A stretch of DNA of 64,000 nucleotides from Chitinophaga agrisoli (GCF_008386695.1 NZ_VUOC01000004.1:1862327-1926326), one strand, 5' to 3'; shown: positions 43,182 to 52,383, counted from the stretch's first letter. Numbers and translations: made by a program. Notes: generated from the sequence alone by a model not told the origin.

Positions 43182-46100
43182 TTATTCATACAGCCATACC
43201 CGCAACAGGGAAATGAGCTGATCCACATCCACCGGTTTGGTGATATAATCCGACGCGCCTGCGTTGATACATTTTTCGCGGTCGCCGGTCATGGCCTTGG
43301 CCGTAACAGCGATCACGGGCAGCTTGCTGTACTTATGTATCTCGCGGATGCGGCGGGTCGCTTCGTAACCATCCATTTCCGGCATCATCATATCCATGAG
43401 CACCAGGTCTACGCGGGGTACTTCTTCCAGCTGGCGCAGGGCCTCTTTGCCATCTATGGCGGAGATCACCTTCATACCATACGCTTCCAGCGATTTGGTG
43501 AGGGAGAAGATATTCCGCACATCATCATCTGCCACCAGTACCACCTTGCCTTTCAGCACTTCGCTGAGGGCGCCCAGGCGGCGGTATTTGACTACGTTCT
43601 GTTCCCGTTTGTTTTCCTCTACCAGGTGCAGGAACAGGGATACTTCGTCCAGTATGCGCTGGTAAGAGTGCGCTGTTTTTACAACGATAGAGTCTGCATA
43701 TTGTTTCAGCTTCATCTCTTCTACATAAGAGAGGTTGCGGCCGGTGAACACAATGATGGGGAGGTTCTCGTAGCCGGGCGTTTTCTTTACATCTTCCAGT
43801 ATATTGTAAGACTGCTGCGCGGGTACGCCCATGTCCAGGATCACACAATCCACTTCACTACGGTCCAGGGCCTTGATGCCTTCGCCCACGGTATTCCTGA
43901 TCTCTGCGCTTACGTTAAAGTTGCCGAGGAAATAAGACAACGCCTGTGCATGTTTCTCGTTCTCCTCTACTATCAATACTTTACGGGGAGAGCGGCTGAG
44001 GGCCTGTTCTATCTTCTCAAACACTTCGCCCAGCTTTTCTGTATCCACAGGTTTATTGATAAAGTCTACCGCACCGCGGGAGAGGCTTCTGTTCTTTACT
44101 TCGTACATGGACATGATGTGTACGGGAATGGGGCGTGTAGCCGGGTCCGATTTCAGCTCTTCCATCACTTCCCAGCCATTCTTTACGGGCAGCTGTATAT
44201 CCAGCAGGATACCCATGGGCAGGAAGCTTTTAGCCAGTTCCACGCCTTCATCGCCACGTACGGCTACGATGCCTTTATAACCTTTTTGCCGGGTATAGTC
44301 CAGCAGGGAGCGGGCAAAAGTGGTATCATCCTCAATGATGAGGATCACTTTTTCGCCGGCGGCAATGGCGTTACGATCGTCTGGTATGGCGGCCGGTATA
44401 AAGGGCGCGGTATACCTGCTATGATCATTGTAGGCTTCTTTGGTATTTTCCGGATGGAACTGGAACTCTTCCAGTATAGGTTGTGCAATAGCGGAAGTAA
44501 CGGCGGCATGTGTTTGTTGTATAGCCGCGCCTTTTTGCAGTGGCAGGTTAAGGGTAAAGACGCTGCCTTTTCCTTCTTCGCTCTGCAGGGTGATCTCGCC
44601 GCCCAGCAGTTTGGCCAATTCACGGCTGATGGACAGGCCAAGGCCGGAGCCGCCGTACTTGCGGCGGGTAGAGCCGTCTGCCTGCTGGAAGGCGTCGAAT
44701 ATGGTCTCCTGTTTATCCCTGGGAATGCCGATGCCGGTATCTTTTACTGCAAAAGAGATGGCGGTGGCCTCTTTGGCGATCTGCAACGTAACCTCGCCAC
44801 GGGCGGTGAATTTGAGCGCATTGGAGATGAGGTTACGCAGGATCTGCTGCAGGCGCAGGCGGTCTGTCTCAATCATATTGGGCAGATCATCCGCCGCCTC
44901 TATACGGAAGCTAATGCCCTTATCTTTTGCCAGCGGATCAAACAGGGAGCGCATTTCCCGGATCACTTCATCCAGCGGTACATAGTCATATTCCAGCTCC
45001 ATTTTGCCGGACTCTATACGGGAAAGGTCCAGGATCTCGTCTATAAGGGTAAGGAGGCCATTGCCGGAGCTCTGGATCACGGTAGCATATTCTACCTGCT
45101 CCCCGGAAAGATTGCCGCCATGGTTCTCTGACAGCAGGCGGGAAAGCAGCAGGATGGAGTTCAGCGGCGTGCGCAGCTCATGCGACATATTGGCCAGGAA
45201 CTCTGATTTATAACGGGTGCTGAGGGCCAGCTCTTCTGCTTTGCCCTGGATCTCGAAATTACGTTCCAGGATCAGCTCATTCTTTTCTTCCAGCAGGCGG
45301 CTGCGTTCTTCCAGCTCCTGGTTGGCCTGTTGCAGCTCTTCCTGCTGTACGCGCAGCTCCTCTTCTGAGGCCTGCAATTTCTGCGACTGGGCTTCCAGCT
45401 CTGTGTTGATGTTTTCCAGCTCGCTATGCTGGGCCTGTAATTCTTCTGACTGCGCCTGTGTTTCTGCCAGGAGGTCCTGGAGGCGCTGATGGTCGTGCGC
45501 GCTATGGATGGCCAGGCCTACATTGTAGGAGACCGCTTTAAAGAACTCCCGGGTTACGGGGCCAAAGCTATCCAGAGACGCCAGTTCCATTACGCCTTTG
45601 AGCAGGCGCTCATGGTATACGGGGATGGCAATGACGGTATCCGGCTGTATGCGGCCGCTGGTATTGTTGATGGTCCATTGGGCGTCTGCCACATTCTCCA
45701 GCAGCATTTCCTTACCGGAGGCCGCGCTTTGGCCGGCCAGGCCTTCGCCTATGGTAACCTGGGCGGGCGTACGCTCTTTATCCAGCCCATAACCAGCTAC
45801 CAGGCCCAGGGTATCTTCATTTTTGAGGAGATAGAAAGCGCCTGCCTGTGCACGGGCATATTCCGCAATGAATTGTATAGCCTGTGAGGTGATCACATCC
45901 GGGCGTTTTTCGCCGATGAGCATTTCATTCAGGTTGGCCACGCCGGTTTGCAACCATTCTTTATCAGACAGGATATTGAAGGAATGCTGCAGGGATTCCG
46001 CCATTTTATTAAGGGAGCCGGCCAGGGAGCCCAGTACGTCCTTACCTGCATCACCCACCCGGATGGCATAGTCGCCACCGGAGATCTTATCTGCAATGCC

Positions 46101-46790
46101 CTGGATAAGGTGCAGGCGGCGGCTGGTATCCTCGTCCTTTTGCTGGAGGGCCAGCTGCAGCACTTTCCGCTTCTCGTAGTCTGAATTTACGCGCAGGAAG
46201 GATACAACCGCTACGAGCAGCGATAAGAAGGAAGCGATGACAATAAGGGTGGGCGTATACGCCGCAAATTGGTTGGCTTTATTGGTACGTTGCAGCAGCA
46301 GGGCCTGTTCGCGGTCCTGCATGACCTGTACCAAACGGCGGGAGCTCACCATCTGTTCGCGGCCGCGGTTCAGGTCTTCCACGGATGCGGCTGTGCCGCG
46401 CTTCCTGGCGTCAATGAGATCCTGCAGTTGCGCAAAACGTAGTGTGGTGGTACTGCGCAGCTCCTCAAGGGATGCTTGCTGAGAAGGGTTATCCAGCGTT
46501 AGTTCCTGCACCTCATCAATAAGATGCAGGGCCTCTTCACGGGCGCCGCTATAAGGCTCCAGGAACTCCTGCCTGCCGGTGAGCAGGAAACCGCGCTGGC
46601 CGGTTTCACCGTCCTTCAGTACAGAGATCACCCGCTCCAGTTTGTTGATGACACTGTTGGTATGATCTACCAGGCCCTGACTTTCCAGCAGGTTATGGAT
46701 GCTCATGTAGGAAGCTATTGAGCTGATGATCACCAGGAAGAACGATAGCCCATAACTGACCAATAAATTCCTTTTGAAAGACTCTTTCAT
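43182..46790 (-). CDS. Hybrid histidine kinase CHASE3-HAMP-GAF-HisKA-HATPase-REC-REC-REC
   Basis: A 1202-residue protein. Helices at about 9-30 and 181-201 flank a CHASE3 sensor (about 33-178). A HAMP linker (about 203-275), GAF domain (about 285-430) and long Gln/Glu/Leu coiled coil (about 435-525) lead to HisKA with His 537 (SHELRTPLNS) and HATPase (about 645-750; GGSGLGLS). Three receivers follow, with Asp 864, Asp 986 and Asp 1133. The second has a Glu-Glu pair (VEEN) in place of the usual acidic Asp pair. It is the core kinase of a six-gene relay with CheR and CheB downstream. The extracytoplasmic signal is unknown. Confidence 0.96.
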   Translation of the reverse strand: MKESFKRNLLVSYGLSFFLVIISSIASYMSIHNLLESQGLVDHTNSVINKLERVISVLKDGETGQRGFLLTGRQEFLEPYSGAREEALHLIDEVQELTLDNPSQQASLEELRSTTTLRFAQLQDLIDARKRGTAASVEDLNRGREQMVSSRRLVQVMQDREQALLLQRTNKANQFAAYTPTLIVIASFLSLLVAVVSFLRVNSDYEKRKVLQLALQQKDEDTSRRLHLIQGIADKISGGDYAIRVGDAGKDVLGSLAGSLNKMAESLQHSFNILSDKEWLQTGVANLNEMLIGEKRPDVITSQAIQFIAEYARAQAGAFYLLKNEDTLGLVAGYGLDKERTPAQVTIGEGLAGQSAASGKEMLLENVADAQWTINNTSGRIQPDTVIAIPVYHERLLKGVMELASLDSFGPVTREFFKAVSYNVGLAIHSAHDHQRLQDLLAETQAQSEELQAQHSELENINTELEAQSQKLQASEEELRVQQEELQQANQELEERSRLLEEKNELILERNFEIQGKAEELALSTRYKSEFLANMSHELRTPLNSILLLSRLLSENHGGNLSGEQVEYATVIQSSGNGLLTLIDEILDLSRIESGKMELEYDYVPLDEVIREMRSLFDPLAKDKGISFRIEAADDLPNMIETDRLRLQQILRNLISNALKFTARGEVTLQIAKEATAISFAVKDTGIGIPRDKQETIFDAFQQADGSTRRKYGGSGLGLSISRELAKLLGGEITLQSEEGKGSVFTLNLPLQKGAAIQQTHAAVTSAIAQPILEEFQFHPENTKEAYNDHSRYTAPFIPAAIPDDRNAIAAGEKVILIIEDDTTFARSLLDYTRQKGYKGIVAVRGDEGVELAKSFLPMGILLDIQLPVKNGWEVMEELKSDPATRPIPVHIMSMYEVKNRSLSRGAVDFINKPVDTEKLGEVFEKIEQALSRSPRKVLIVEENEKHAQALSYFLGNFNVSAEIRNTVGEGIKALDRSEVDCVILDMGVPAQQSYNILEDVKKTPGYENLPIIVFTGRNLSYVEEMKLKQYADSIVVKTAHSYQRILDEVSLFLHLVEENKREQNVVKYRRLGALSEVLKGKVVLVADDDVRNIFSLTKSLEAYGMKVISAIDGKEALRQLEEVPRVDLVLMDMMMPEMDGYEATRRIREIHKYSKLPVIAVTAKAMTGDREKCINAGASDYITKPVDVDQLISLLRVWLYE

Positions 46791-46802
46791 TGTGTGTATG
46801 AT

Positions 46803-48002
46803 TTATCCCAGCGGTTCTGTTTGTACGATGACGGATTGTTTTACAGGCAGCAGCATTATAAAGGTGGCGCCCTCCCCTTCCCTGCTGCCGGCGGTTATAA
46901 GGCCGTTATGCTGTTGTATGATCTTTTTTACGATGGTAAGGCCAATGCCGGTGCCGTCGTATTCCCCTTTGCCATGCAAGCGCTGGAACATCTGGAAGAT
47001 CTTTTCCAGGTACATTTCATCAAAGCCGATACCGTTATCCGCTATGTAGATACGGCAATACAGGCCTGTGGGTGCGGTGGTCCCCTCGAAGGAGGGCTCG
47101 TCTGTAAGCTCTGCCCAGATCTTTATCATGGGCGCGGTATCCTTACGGGAGAATTTGAGCGCATTGCTGATCAGGTTCTGGAAGAGCTGCCGCATCTGAT
47201 CCGGGATGGCCTCTATCATGGGCAGCTCGCTGATGTGGAGCACCGCTTCTTTTTCCTTTACCACCACTTCCAGGTCTGCCATGGTTTCCTGCAGCACCAG
47301 GTTAAGGTTGCAGCTATTGAAACGCGGCGTATCAGACAGGCGGGAATAACTGAGCAGGTCGTTGATGAGGTTACGCATCCGCTCTGCGGACATGATCACC
47401 TTATTCATGTACTGGTAAGCGTCTGGTATGTTTTCGATAAAACGTTCCATGACCAGGCGGCTAAAGGTGATGATCTTACGCAGGGGCTCCTGCAGGTCGT
47501 GAGAGGCGATGAAAGCGTACTGTTGCAGCTCGCCGTTGCTGATCTCCAGCTCGCGGTTGGCCTGCACCAGCTCGCGGGTACGCTCCTCCACTTTTTGCTC
47601 CAGGGTTTCGCGTATATCGTTGAGCTCTTTTGTTTGCCGGTACAGGCGGGTGAAGGTCTTCACCTTCAGCAGCAGGATATCCGGGTCAAAAGGTTTGGTA
47701 ACATAATCCACGCCGCCGGAGGTATATCCTTTGGTAATGAAGCGCTTATCGATATTTACGGCGGAGAGGAAGATGATGGGGATATCTTTAGAGCGGCTGT
47801 AACCGGTAATGGTCTCCGCCACTTCATACCCATCCATACCGGGCATCTGAACATCGAGGATAATCAACTCATATTCGTTCTTGAGAATCCTTTTAAGGGC
47901 CTCTTCTCCGGAAGCGGCGGTATCCACCTCGTATAGGTTAAGGCGGAGCAGGGCTTTTAACGAGTACAGATTTTCCTGTTTATCATCAACGATCAGAATC
48001 AT
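46803..48002 (-). CDS. REC-HisKA-HATPase sensor kinase
   Basis: A 399-residue cytoplasmic protein. The N-terminal receiver (about 1-118) has phospho-Asp 50 (ILDVQMPGMDG) and is joined by a coiled coil (about 120-160) to HisKA with His 168 (ASHDLQEPLRKI) and HATPase (about 270-390; NLISNALKFSR, GTGIGLTIVKK). The HDLQEPL box is of the phytochrome-type kinase class. The receiver probably gates the kinase, linking it to the other proteins of the operon. It lies 12 bases upstream of the large hybrid kinase gene. Confidence 0.95.
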   Translation of the reverse strand: MILIVDDKQENLYSLKALLRLNLYEVDTAASGEEALKRILKNEYELIILDVQMPGMDGYEVAETITGYSRSKDIPIIFLSAVNIDKRFITKGYTSGGVDYVTKPFDPDILLLKVKTFTRLYRQTKELNDIRETLEQKVEERTRELVQANRELEISNGELQQYAFIASHDLQEPLRKIITFSRLVMERFIENIPDAYQYMNKVIMSAERMRNLINDLLSYSRLSDTPRFNSCNLNLVLQETMADLEVVVKEKEAVLHISELPMIEAIPDQMRQLFQNLISNALKFSRKDTAPMIKIWAELTDEPSFEGTTAPTGLYCRIYIADNGIGFDEMYLEKIFQMFQRLHGKGEYDGTGIGLTIVKKIIQQHNGLITAGSREGEGATFIMLLPVKQSVIVQTEPLG

Positions 48003-48019
48003 AGTGAAAACGAAAAAGA

Positions 48020-48472
48020 TTAGGAAACTATACAGGCAGGGACGCTGGTACTTAAGCGTTTAAGCGCTTCGGTAAGGCCGCTATGCGCATTGCCGGCTAT
48101 TACTGAGATTATTTCTTCCAGATCACGCAGGTTGGCTGGTTTTGTAATATAACAAAGGGCGCCGTTCTGGAGGGCCTGTGTTATATCCCTGGGCTGCGAG
48201 GAGGTGGTATACATGATCACGGGGATCTGTTTGAGCCTGTCATCCTGCTGCAGTTCCGCCAGGCATTGGCGGCCGTCCATGCGGGGCATGTTCAGGTCCA
48301 GGAAAATAATATCCGGCAAAGCCTCGCTGTCCGATCTGAGCATCTCCAATGCCTCCTGCCCGTTGGTGGCCACACGGAAGCCGATGGACGGGTCCACCTG
48401 CTCCAATACCTCCTCAAAGAGGGCGGTATCGTCCGCATCGTCATCCACAAGCAGAAATGTAGTTTTAACCAT
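48020..48472 (-). CDS. Single-domain response regulator (Rcp1-like)
   Basis: A 150-residue receiver protein with acidic residues DDDADD, phospho-Asp 59 (IFLDLNMPRMDG), a Thr-Ser switch (MYTTSSQPRD) and Lys (TKPANL). The extended alpha4-beta5 region resembles phytochrome-partner regulators, which fits the HDLQEPL kinase encoded 17 bases downstream. It is the first gene of the relay operon. Confidence 0.95.
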   Translation of the reverse strand: MVKTTFLLVDDDADDTALFEEVLEQVDPSIGFRVATNGQEALEMLRSDSEALPDIIFLDLNMPRMDGRQCLAELQQDDRLKQIPVIMYTTSSQPRDITQALQNGALCYITKPANLRDLEEIISVIAGNAHSGLTEALKRLSTSVPACIVS

Positions 48473-48488
48473 AGCTATTCAATTGGCG

Positions 48489-48496
48489 CAAATTTA
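48489..48496 (-). promoter_or_regulatory. Candidate -7 element for the phosphorelay operon
   Basis: The minus strand reads TAAATTTG, a consensus match, 16 bases before the first ATG of the operon (48472). A -33 TTG is not obvious. Confidence 0.45.
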
Positions 48497-48629
48497 ATTG
48501 TTCCTTCAGTAGCCTGCTACTGCTTTTCCAATTTTCTGATCTTTCGTAACCCGCGTTATTGCAGAGTCTGGAACGTATAGCCCACCCCGTGTTACCGATC
48601 ACGCATTGAATATAGTGAGAAAAATAATT

Positions 48630-49136
48630 TCAGCGGAATTTCTGTTTCCATTCCAGGAGGCGTTGCGGGAAGGCGGTATCCTGGTTTTCCGCGTAGAGTT
48701 TTACGCGGCCGTTAACTGCTATACCTATGTAGATGATATCCCGGGTCATATTGATGGCGATGGCGGCTTCGTCTGAGGCGCAGTTATGCGGTTTGCAGCC
48801 GTCGTTGTAAAGGATCGTGCCATCCAGCTCTATGGGCGGGGCTACCTGCAGACGTTGGAGGAAGAGGGTGGTATCTTTTCCCAGCAGCTGGCGGTAGCGT
48901 TGGTTAAGGGGCTGTTTCTGCAGCAGCTCCACTTCGCCCGCGTAGTGGCCGGCATAGTCCTCGAAGCGGCTCCAGGACGTGATCTGGTTGGCAATGATGG
49001 TATCATTACCGGGGATCATGGTATCTGCGGATGGAATACTGGCGGAGTCAGGCAGACGCTGTTCCTGTTTACGGGGAACGGGTTCCTTACATGCACATAA
49101 TTGCATGCATAGCAGTGAAGGCAACAGCTTTCTCAT
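48630..49136 (-). CDS. Uncharacterised lipoprotein
   Basis: The ATG at 49136 is chosen since it opens a short lipoprotein signal (MRKLLPSLLCMQLCAC), giving 168 residues; frames starting further upstream run to 49259. The mature protein (about 18-168) has a YxxHYAGEVELLQK motif, a DGTILYNDGCKPHNCASDEAAIAI segment with two Cys and an ending ERLLEWKQKF-like helix. The pattern of CKPHNC, then I-N-x-T-x-D-I-I-Y-I-G, recalls small inhibitor-like beta proteins such as Ivy or MliC, but this is not a firm match. It has its own 157-base upstream neighbour spacer on the relay side with nothing else notable. Confidence 0.7.
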   Translation of the reverse strand: MRKLLPSLLCMQLCACKEPVPRKQEQRLPDSASIPSADTMIPGNDTIIANQITSWSRFEDYAGHYAGEVELLQKQPLNQRYRQLLGKDTTLFLQRLQVAPPIELDGTILYNDGCKPHNCASDEAAIAINMTRDIIYIGIAVNGRVKLYAENQDTAFPQRLLEWKQKFR

Positions 49137-49308
49137 AGTCATGGTTGTGATGGTCGTCATTTTGTCTGTCATTTTCCGGGGGTTTAACAAGCGGGCAGTT
49201 TGCAGCGGCGACGGGCAGCCGGGTACAAATTTTTTATAGCTGCGGACATGCTGCAGCAAACTGCCTTTTACGGTGTAGAGGGATCGTTGGACGACCGGCC
49301 TTTAACGG

Positions 49309-50088
49309 TTATCTGCCTTTGAATGCAGGGGCCCTTTTTTCGATAAAAGCCTGCATACCTTCCTGCTGGTCTTCTGAGGCAAAAAGGAGGTAGAAGTTCT
49401 TGCGTTCGAAGTGCAGCCCTTCTTCCAGGGAGCTATCGAACGCCTTGAGCACTGCCTCTTTAGCCATTTTGGCGGCCAGCGGGCTCATAGCGGCTATTTC
49501 CGAGGCCAGTTTAACGGCTTCTTCCAGGTAGAGCTCTACCGGGGCAATACGGTTAATGAGGCCAGCCTGCAGGGCCTCTGTTGCGGTGATAAAACGGCCG
49601 GTGAGCACCATTTCCATGGCCAGGGCTTTTCCTACGGCCCTGGTAAGACGTTGTGTGCCGCCGGCGCCGGGCATTACCCCGATCTTTATTTCCGGTTGTC
49701 CGAAACGGGCGGTTTCGCTGGCTACGATCATGTCGCAGATCATGGCCAATTCGCATCCCCCTCCCAGTGCGAAACCGCTAACGGCTGCAATCAGGGGTTT
49801 CTTTGTTTTTTTGATGGTATCCCAGGTGCTGAACTGGTCGATATTATACATATCGATGGCGCTCTTGCCCGCCATTTGTGTGATATCAGCCCCAGCTGCA
49901 AACGCTTTTTCATTGCCACTTATTATGATAACGCGGACCTGTTCGTCTGCGTCCAGTGTCTGCAGGGCTGTTTTCAGCTCTGTCATCAGTTGCAGGTTCA
50001 ATGCATTCAGTGCCTGGGGACGGTTCAATTGGATATGCGCAACATGGGTTGCGGCCTGTTGGTGTACGATTATATGTTCTGGTTGCAT
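49309..50088 (-). CDS. Enoyl-CoA hydratase/isomerase (crotonase) family
   Basis: From the ATG at 50088 the protein has 259 residues, standard for crotonases. The longer frame to 50139 would overlap the upstream gene. Signatures are LNRPQALNALNLQLM, the oxyanion-hole FAAGADITQM and ALGGGCELAMICD, with the catalytic Glu pair region QPEIKIGVMPGAGGTQRL. It hydrates trans-2-enoyl-CoA to 3-hydroxyacyl-CoA in beta-oxidation, in the cytoplasm. It would follow the acyl-CoA dehydrogenase at 22769 in the pathway, though the genes are unlinked. Confidence 0.96.
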   Translation of the reverse strand: MQPEHIIVHQQAATHVAHIQLNRPQALNALNLQLMTELKTALQTLDADEQVRVIIISGNEKAFAAGADITQMAGKSAIDMYNIDQFSTWDTIKKTKKPLIAAVSGFALGGGCELAMICDMIVASETARFGQPEIKIGVMPGAGGTQRLTRAVGKALAMEMVLTGRFITATEALQAGLINRIAPVELYLEEAVKLASEIAAMSPLAAKMAKEAVLKAFDSSLEEGLHFERKNFYLLFASEDQQEGMQAFIEKRAPAFKGR

Positions 50089-50096
50089 GGCTAAAT

Positions 50097-51170
50097 TTAC
50101 AGAATTACCGCCAATACCAATACCGCCATGAGCAGCCATATAATGCCAAAAGTAATACCGTAACCTATCGTTAATGCTACTGCTTTTGCCAGGGAGCGCC
50201 GGAATGACTGGCTATAGGTATTCCTTAAAGCAAATAACAGGTAGATCCAGGTCACGATGAGCGCCCAGCCCATAAAAGGATCTGAATCGCTGAACCAGTA
50301 GTCCAGCAGCATACCTATAAACATGACCACAAAGGCAAAGCAGTGGAAATGCAGGGAGAAGATAGCATGATCCGTATAGTACCAGCGTTTCCAGTTATAG
50401 ACCACTTTTAGCCACAGGGCAAAAAGGGGCAACAGCAGGAACATCATTTTGGGATAGTTATGCTTGATATCCTCCATAAAGTCCCCGTTCTGGTAATGCT
50501 CATGCAGGTAGAGGGCCCGGCGGATGAACAGGCGTTTGCTCCAGTTATCCCGCTGTTCCTTGGGCAGGGCATTCTGCACGGAATCGTAATGGTGTTTGGT
50601 GCCGTATACGCTTACGGGGTCCAGCACGGCCGCGGCGCGGATCTTTTCCTGCCGTTTGGCTGCGGTGGCGGTATCTTTGGCCATTTCCGCGGAGTCCTGC
50701 GCGGTGAGCTCCATGCCGTCGTAGGCATGTTTGCGCACGCTGTCGTTCACGGCGCTCAGAATCTCCAATGCCGCGCGGGGATTGGCGACCACGTTGGTAC
50801 GGGTACCGGTTTCCTTTTTATCCTTACCTTCCGCTGCTTCTTCCGTATGTCTGCTATGTGACAACATAGCCATGGTAAGGAAGAACACAAAAGAGATAAA
50901 AATGTATAATTTGACCGGATTTACGTATGATACGCGGCGGCCGGCCATGTATTCCTTTGTTAGCTTTCCGGGCCTGAATAACAGGTACTTAAGCGTAACG
51001 AGGAACTGGGAGTCGTAGTGGAGCACGTCTCCCACAAAATGTTTTACAAGGTGGCCAAAAGATTCATGCGGGACAGTATTTTCCTGTCCACAATGCGTAC
51101 AATACCGTTCAGGAACTTCCGTTCCACAGTTCAGGCAGTGTTTATCCTGCCGTAAGTGTTGCGTTTTCAA
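50097..51170 (-). CDS. DUF3667 membrane protein (TTG start)
   Basis: There is no ATG near the 5' end. A TTG at 51170 places the start directly before KTQHLRQDKHCLNCG, the usual opening of DUF3667 proteins; another TTG lies at 51218. The 357-residue protein has a zinc-ribbon-like CLNC and CTHC pair near the start, a conserved HYDSQFLVTLKYLLFRPGKLTKEYMAGRRVSYVNPVKLYIFISF stretch whose core is the family signature, one membrane helix there and a block of helices at the C-terminus (about 240-355). Function is unknown. It is upstream of, and eight bases from, the enoyl-CoA hydratase gene. Confidence 0.9.
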   Translation of the reverse strand: MKTQHLRQDKHCLNCGTEVPERYCTHCGQENTVPHESFGHLVKHFVGDVLHYDSQFLVTLKYLLFRPGKLTKEYMAGRRVSYVNPVKLYIFISFVFFLTMAMLSHSRHTEEAAEGKDKKETGTRTNVVANPRAALEILSAVNDSVRKHAYDGMELTAQDSAEMAKDTATAAKRQEKIRAAAVLDPVSVYGTKHHYDSVQNALPKEQRDNWSKRLFIRRALYLHEHYQNGDFMEDIKHNYPKMMFLLLPLFALWLKVVYNWKRWYYTDHAIFSLHFHCFAFVVMFIGMLLDYWFSDSDPFMGWALIVTWIYLLFALRNTYSQSFRRSLAKAVALTIGYGITFGIIWLLMAVLVLAVIL

Positions 51171-51269
51171 AGATTTTAGGTTGCGGCTTAAAAATAACAA
51201 AAGATCATCAATACCCAAGGCGAATAAATCTTATATATCTGAAAAATTTTCAAATGATCTGAACGTTAG

Positions 51270-51277
51270 TATTTTTG
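51270..51277 (+). promoter_or_regulatory. Candidate -7 element (TATTTTTG)
   Basis: A consensus TAnnTTTG match 18 bases upstream of the ATG at 51296; no clear -33 TTG. Confidence 0.45.
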
Positions 51278-51295
51278 TCACTGTTTAATTAAACT

Positions 51296-52168
51296 ATGCA
51301 TCACACTAGAAAGATCTGTTTACTGGGGCTTTGCCTGTTATGGTTTGCCGGGCGCGGTACGGCCCAATATTATTACCAGGACATCTACAATACCCGCCAG
51401 ACGGCGGATAATATGTCTCTGCTGAAGGAGCACCAGGTACGGGTGCAACATGTTCAGAGCCTGGACGCGAATATGGACACGGATAATGATTTCAGGTGCC
51501 AGCGGGTGTTATCGCCCAATTACCGGCAAATGCGGTCCATTACCCAGTCCAGGGGCACGGGACTGTCTGTTATGACCTCCACCTTCTCCGGCAACGGGCG
51601 GCTTACCAAAACCACCGATAGTACGGAGAGCAGTATCAGTACGGTACAATACCGGTATGATACGGCCGGCCGGATCACGGATATCCAGACCGTTTCCCAG
51701 TCGCAGGCGCCGGGCGGGGGTAAGATCCGCATTACGGAAACCCGGTATTATATATATGACAGCCTGGGATACCTGGCCAGCATGATCCATAAAAAGAGCC
51801 TGGGCGGGGCGGACTCCACTACGGTGTTGTTTAAGACCGATAAACAGGGCCGGGTAACGGAGGAGCAGGAGTACGGGAAGAACCTGTACAGCCCCCGCAT
51901 CTATTATAACTATGATAGCCAGGGAAGGCTAACGGATGTACTCCGTTTTAACCGTGCCAAGAAACGGATGCTGCCGGATTATATGTTTGAGTATGACGCG
52001 CAGCAACGGTTATCCCAAATGACCACGGTAAACGCGGAAACAGGGGATTATACGATCTGGCGGTATTCCTATACCCAGCAGGGACTGCCTGATAAAGAGG
52101 AGGCGTATGGAAAAGGAAGGGAGCTGTTGGGGATGGTGAAGTATAAGTATGAGATGAATACGAAGTAA
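51296..52168 (+). CDS. Secreted YD-repeat-like protein
   Basis: A 290-residue protein with a signal peptide (about 1-23, GRGTAQ). The body contains several units of the RHS/YD type: YRYDTAGRITDIQT, YIYDSLGYLASM, FKTDKQGRVTEEQEY, YNYDSQGRLTDVLRF and FEYDAQQRLSQMTT. Five or six units could form a beta-strip or open barrel outside the cell. It lacks the autoproteolytic core and toxin tip of full RHS proteins, so it is not a complete toxin. It stands alone and is closed by the hairpin at 52312. Function is unknown. Confidence 0.85.
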   Translation: MHHTRKICLLGLCLLWFAGRGTAQYYYQDIYNTRQTADNMSLLKEHQVRVQHVQSLDANMDTDNDFRCQRVLSPNYRQMRSITQSRGTGLSVMTSTFSGNGRLTKTTDSTESSISTVQYRYDTAGRITDIQTVSQSQAPGGGKIRITETRYYIYDSLGYLASMIHKKSLGGADSTTVLFKTDKQGRVTEEQEYGKNLYSPRIYYNYDSQGRLTDVLRFNRAKKRMLPDYMFEYDAQQRLSQMTTVNAETGDYTIWRYSYTQQGLPDKEEAYGKGRELLGMVKYKYEMNTK

Positions 52169-52311
52169 ACCATTGAATATAAGCAAAAAAAGGACACCAA
52201 ACTGATGGTATTTTAGCAATATAGCTAATATATACCTCTACCGAACCTTAAGCGAACCTAAACCGAAGGAAAGGCTTTTGTGAAAAGAGGTAAAATAGTA
52301 TCAAAATAGTA

Positions 52312-52341
52312 AGAGGCGGCTCAATGCAACGAGCCGCCTCT
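52312..52341. terminator. Bidirectional intrinsic terminator
   Basis: AGAGGCGGCTC (52312-52322) pairs perfectly with GAGCCGCCTCT (52331-52341) around an eight-base loop, followed by TTTT. It serves the convergent genes at 51296-52168 and 52384-54762. Confidence 0.92.
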
Positions 52342-52383
52342 CTTTTATGGAAACCGGATAGTAACAGGAGTTTCCTTCCGGTG

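Noticed and set aside
43335-45131. A 598-codon frame antisense to the hybrid kinase
   Set aside because: It lies wholly within a kinase with all catalytic motifs; the translation is Phe/His/Gln-rich without domain features.
46794-47936. A 380-codon frame antisense to the REC-kinase gene
   Set aside because: It overlaps a clear receiver-kinase on the other strand and shows no recognisable domain.
51296-52168. RHS-type toxin
   Set aside because: YD-like units are present, but the protein is only 290 residues and lacks the RHS core motif and a C-terminal toxin, and no immunity gene follows.
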